A stretch of 64,000 bases of DNA from Lophium mytilinum (lineage: Eukaryota > Ascomycota > Dothideomycetes > Mytilinidiales > Mytilinidiaceae): assembly GCA_010093605.1 (NCBI GenBank), contig MU004192.1:819774-883773 (forward strand), read 5' to 3'. A program made the position numbers and the translations under genes. Below, piece by piece: positions 61,105 through 64,000 of the stretch (position 1 is the first letter of the stretch; the number at the start of each line of letters is the position of its first letter). The notes beneath the pieces are model-generated. The model saw nothing but the letters and a program-made list of their open reading frames with translations, was not told where the DNA came from and did not search any database.

Positions 61105-61212
61105 CTGGAAAAAGCAGATGTTAGAGGACGGCCAGGCTTCAAAGGGAGATGCGCGTGGTGAAGAAGTAGGAAGAGTAGGGAGCTGGGCGTATGATGCAGG
61201 CGCGAGGCTCAC
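61105..61212 (-). other. Possible 5' UTR intron of PAB1
   Basis: On the minus strand a 108-nt stretch runs from a gtgagc donor (61212) to a tttttccag acceptor (61105), just before the ATG at 61095. The pyrimidine-rich acceptor 9 nt before the start supports a leader intron. RNA evidence is not available here. Confidence 0.5.
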
Positions 61213-62282
61213 CAGAGTCAGTTCTAGGGAGAAGCTGGGGCTGCGTCGTTAAACGTGTGTACGGCGTAGGATACGGGGCAAATCCAAGAGCCGGCAGGTG
61301 ACGCTTGTACGGGCAGCGACGGGAGAGCGAGAGGCGCGTGGGGAGCGTGTCGGGCGGGTGAAGGACGGGGAGTGAGGTTGGCTTTAGTCGGTCGACTTCA
61401 GCTGCTTTTTTTCGGATTTTAACGTTTTTTTGGCGGGCTTTAGATGTTTTCTGAAGGGGGGTGGGGGACTGGAGAGAAATCTCCAGGAGAAGCTTGCTCT
61501 TGTGTGGATGTGGGTGGTGTTGGATGAAAGAGTTGAGAAGCCACCGGGCCTGCACACAAGAAAATTATTCCACCTGTCACTCCTGCACGTGATCCAACGG
61601 CGACGCTACTGACGCACGGGCCACAGCACTCTCCAACAAGCAACTGTCAACTGTGCGGCAGATAGTGGGAGGCGGCGCTGGGACTTTGAGTGAAAGCTCG
61701 ATGCAGCGCGCTTGACAAGAGCCTGGGAGCATAGGAGGGCTGTGCCAAAGCCAGAAGGCGCTTCATCGCCGCCCTGGGAGGGACAATCCAAGACATCAAA
61801 GGTGGCAGCACTGCTTCATTACACTCTTCACTTGTCTAAGAAGCATACATGGTCTTATTATAGGAATCCGTTCATGATCCTGCTACTTGTCAAAGGCCTT
61901 CTAGGTGGTGTTCAAACACTAAGTATGATGAGGTTGCATTGTCTTGAGCAGTATATAGATTTCGTTGGGCCGCCTCAGGCGCAGCACCCTGGCAGGATGA
62001 TACCACCAAATGCCCTGAAGAGTTGCACTAGATCGAATTTGATAGTCTGTTTAGATCGATGGCGAGGCACTGTATCAGGCTTCTCGGTGTGACTATGCAT
62101 TAAGGTTGTCCGCCTCGCATCCAGCTAATATATACAGAGCGACACATCCAATATAACAACCAACTCTGCCCCCAGACAACGCAAACGTCCAAAGCTATTT
62201 TCCGCCGCCCAAAGAAGATTGGCCGCGAAACACTCTACAGCAGACGCTTGCTAACAATGGGTATCTGGTGCGCAAGAAACAA
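61213..62282. other. Intergenic, PAB1 promoter side
   Basis: About 1.1 kb. It holds the PAB1 promoter and 5' leader (pyrimidine-rich on the minus strand near 61240–61440) and the 3' UTR of the next gene. No ORF or repeat called. Confidence 0.45.
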
Positions 62283-64000
62283 TCAATCGCTCAAACTCTC
62301 GTCCCACCCACCCTCGTCCACCAAAAACTGCTCCACCCGCGTCTTACAATCGTTCAAGCCGTGCCCCAGGGCCTCGCGCCACTGCCCTTCGACCAACCCT
62401 ACCTTCTCTTTAAGGTCTACTGTCAGTCGTCGCTCCTCCTCGTTTCGCACTGCCTTCATCTCGCGGTCTACGCTGGCGAAGTCTTCGCCCGCTAAATACC
62501 GCTGCGTCTCCAAGAGGCGGGAATTCGCCGTCATCACGCCCGTCTTGACCTCATGCAAGAGGCAGAGTAGGTTGATCTGCGACTCGATGAACTGGTAGGC
62601 CGACTTCCCGGCATGCGCGAGCAGCGAATAGAGGTACTGCAGCGGAAAGTCGTGATACGCCGGGTTCTCCTCAAACTCCTGCGGCGGGATCAGAACCTCG
62701 AACCCTGCCAGCTGGCTAGGGATCTTCTGTACGATAGCTAACAGACCGGGCGCAATGTCCCAGAAAGCCGAGAGCTGGATTTCGACGCCTCTGGTTACGT
62801 TTCCTTCGATGACGGCAATGAACACTTCGAACCGCTTGAGCGTCTCCTTCTCGAACACAACCTTTCTGTCTTGTGCGTCGCGTCGGAAGAAGTTTTCCGC
62901 TTCTCGAACCTTGGTATCGTTACCTACTTGCTTATACGGCGTCACTACGATGTCCTTGTAGCGATCGTTCCGCTCGTCCTCAAGCTCAAACATTTCCCGA
63001 TGCAGTTGTTCCCGCGCCTCGAAAAGCCACTTGAGCAATGTCAGCTTCTCCAGAAGCTCGGGCTGCTCGTCACCCTCTTCTTGAGTCTGATTAGGGTTCA
63101 GATCCCGCGCGTCGTTGAACAAGCCGCTGCGCAGTTGTTCAATGGACGCAGATATCTTCGTGACGCGTTCCGAGAGCATAGCATGCAAAGGGCTTGCAAC
63201 TTCCTTCTGGAACTCGTCGAAAGTGTTTTGGACCAAGTCTTGGCTTCGTTTGTTTTCTCGTGCGTCAAAGTCGGCCTCGGCGTTTGCTGCGTCTGCGAAT
63301 GACATCGAACCCGTTCGGATATTCTCTTGAATGTTATACCGAAGCTGGTTGCGTCTCTCCGATAAGCCTGTCCGTTCCTGCTCCCTATGTGCATTGTTCT
63401 TGGTCGCGAAGTTCTCTTTCATCGGGGCAATATCTTGCAAATCCGAAAGTATCCGAAGACTGGATCTGATTGAACCCAGGTCAGGGTGATTGTTGTTAAC
63501 GGCGGGATGATGGCGAGGATACGGCGGTGGAAGCGTTACTAGTCGCGAGACATCTAGCTTGTATGGATCCGGGGTTGCGGGCGCAGAATGCGAGTATAGA
63601 CTGTACGAATGGCTAGATGACGGATATGATAGCTCGTGGAGGCCGCTCTTCTCAGGAGGGTATTCGTCAGGCCCATAGACGTGCGCCTGGGTGCTCGGCC
63701 CCGGTCCGTATGACGGTGACGCTTCGGCCTCCCATTGTAGATGCTCTCGTGCTTCTCGCGGGAGACCCATATATTTGGATTCTCTCTTGCTTCGCTCGAT
63801 CCGTTTGCCGCCTCGACCATCAGAGCCATCTGCGCTGGCCTCCCACCACCGACTTGCCGACCTTCCACGTGAGTCTTCTTCATCCGCCACCGTACTGACT
63901 GTCATACTAGGGATTGGAGAAAGACATGGCTGGAAGCTATTCCAAGCTTGACTTTCTCCTCGCCCCCTCCCTTGACTTGATGCACTCGCTGGTGAACTTG
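62283..64000 (-). CDS. Unrecognised helical protein, 5' end beyond window
   Basis: Minus strand, one visible exon, at least 571 codons. The frame stays open beyond the ATG at 63905 to the window edge, reading SSPASASSQGRGRGESQ before MTVSTVADEED, so the start may lie outside. The first ~170 residues are Ser/Pro/Gly-rich and disordered. From about SIRSSLRILSDLQDIAPMKE the protein becomes long amphipathic helices with many Glu, Lys and Arg, including NAHREQERTGLSERRNQL, SERVTKISASIEQL and LLHEVKTGVMTANSRLLETQ. This could be a BAR-like or coiled-coil scaffold, but I do not recognise the family. No membrane segment or catalytic motif. It ends GGWDESLSD. Confidence 0.75.
   Translation of the reverse strand, partial: SSPASASSQGRGRGESQAWNSFQPCLSPIPSMTVSTVADEEDSRGRSASRWWEASADGSDGRGGKRIERSKRESKYMGLPREAREHLQWEAEASPSYGPGPSTQAHVYGPDEYPPEKSGLHELSYPSSSHSYSLYSHSAPATPDPYKLDVSRLVTLPPPYPRHHPAVNNNHPDLGSIRSSLRILSDLQDIAPMKENFATKNNAHREQERTGLSERRNQLRYNIQENIRTGSMSFADAANAEADFDARENKRSQDLVQNTFDEFQKEVASPLHAMLSERVTKISASIEQLRSGLFNDARDLNPNQTQEEGDEQPELLEKLTLLKWLFEAREQLHREMFELEDERNDRYKDIVVTPYKQVGNDTKVREAENFFRRDAQDRKVVFEKETLKRFEVFIAVIEGNVTRGVEIQLSAFWDIAPGLLAIVQKIPSQLAGFEVLIPPQEFEENPAYHDFPLQYLYSLLAHAGKSAYQFIESQINLLCLLHEVKTGVMTANSRLLETQRYLAGEDFASVDREMKAVRNEEERRLTVDLKEKVGLVEGQWREALGHGLNDCKTRVEQFLVDEGGWDESLSD

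Noticed and set aside
59680-61161. 493-codon ORF on the plus strand opposite PAB1
   Set aside because: Long antisense frame from codon bias of a highly expressed gene; no domain, and PAB1 on the minus strand is certain.

Overview
This 64 kb window is nuclear DNA of a filamentous ascomycete (Pezizomycotina). The evidence is many short GT–AG introns of about 45–75 nt, a HET-domain gene, a fungal-type CCCH gene, choline sulfatase, a secreted-type amidase, and fungal versions of GET3, PAB1, ISWI and epsin. A Dothideomycete is plausible but is an inference. There is no rRNA, tRNA, CRISPR array or intact transposon that I can support. Exon joins below were worked out by hand from splice sites and reading frame. 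Except for the HET gene, which carries a frameshift, each join keeps one frame and gives a whole number of codons.

Layout. 1–10 kb is accessory: the 3' part of an SRPK-like kinase with a proline-rich repeat N-terminus, a PLC-like phosphodiesterase, a frameshifted HET gene, a short-chain dehydrogenase, a perfect-period 107-nt tandem array, and a DUF2231 membrane protein. 10–19 kb has a CorA-type transporter, a CCCH protein and an amidase with an unusually long first intron. 19–30 kb has the core genes ISWI and GET3, then a class II aldolase, a luciferase-domain protein and an FAD monooxygenase. 31–41 kb, all on the minus strand, has a small secreted cysteine protein, choline sulfatase with an N-terminal extension, a mitochondrial-type DEAD-box helicase and an unrecognised membrane protein. 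A nine-copy, 172-nt satellite lies at about 41.1–42.6 kb. 42.9–49.3 kb has an F-box-like protein, epsin and a four-finger C2H2 transcription factor. A 7.1 kb stretch without a credible gene follows. The right end has flavohemoglobin, poly(A)-binding protein and an unrecognised helical protein that runs off the edge.

Genes do not form an operon or an obvious biosynthetic cluster. Housekeeping genes (ISWI, GET3, DEAD-box, epsin, PAB1) are interleaved with nutrient and stress genes (choline sulfatase, amidase, flavohemoglobin, aldolase, monooxygenase). The most unusual content is non-genic: the 172-nt satellite, the 107-nt repeat family shared by two loci 47 kb apart, and the large gene-poor block upstream of the C2H2 factor.
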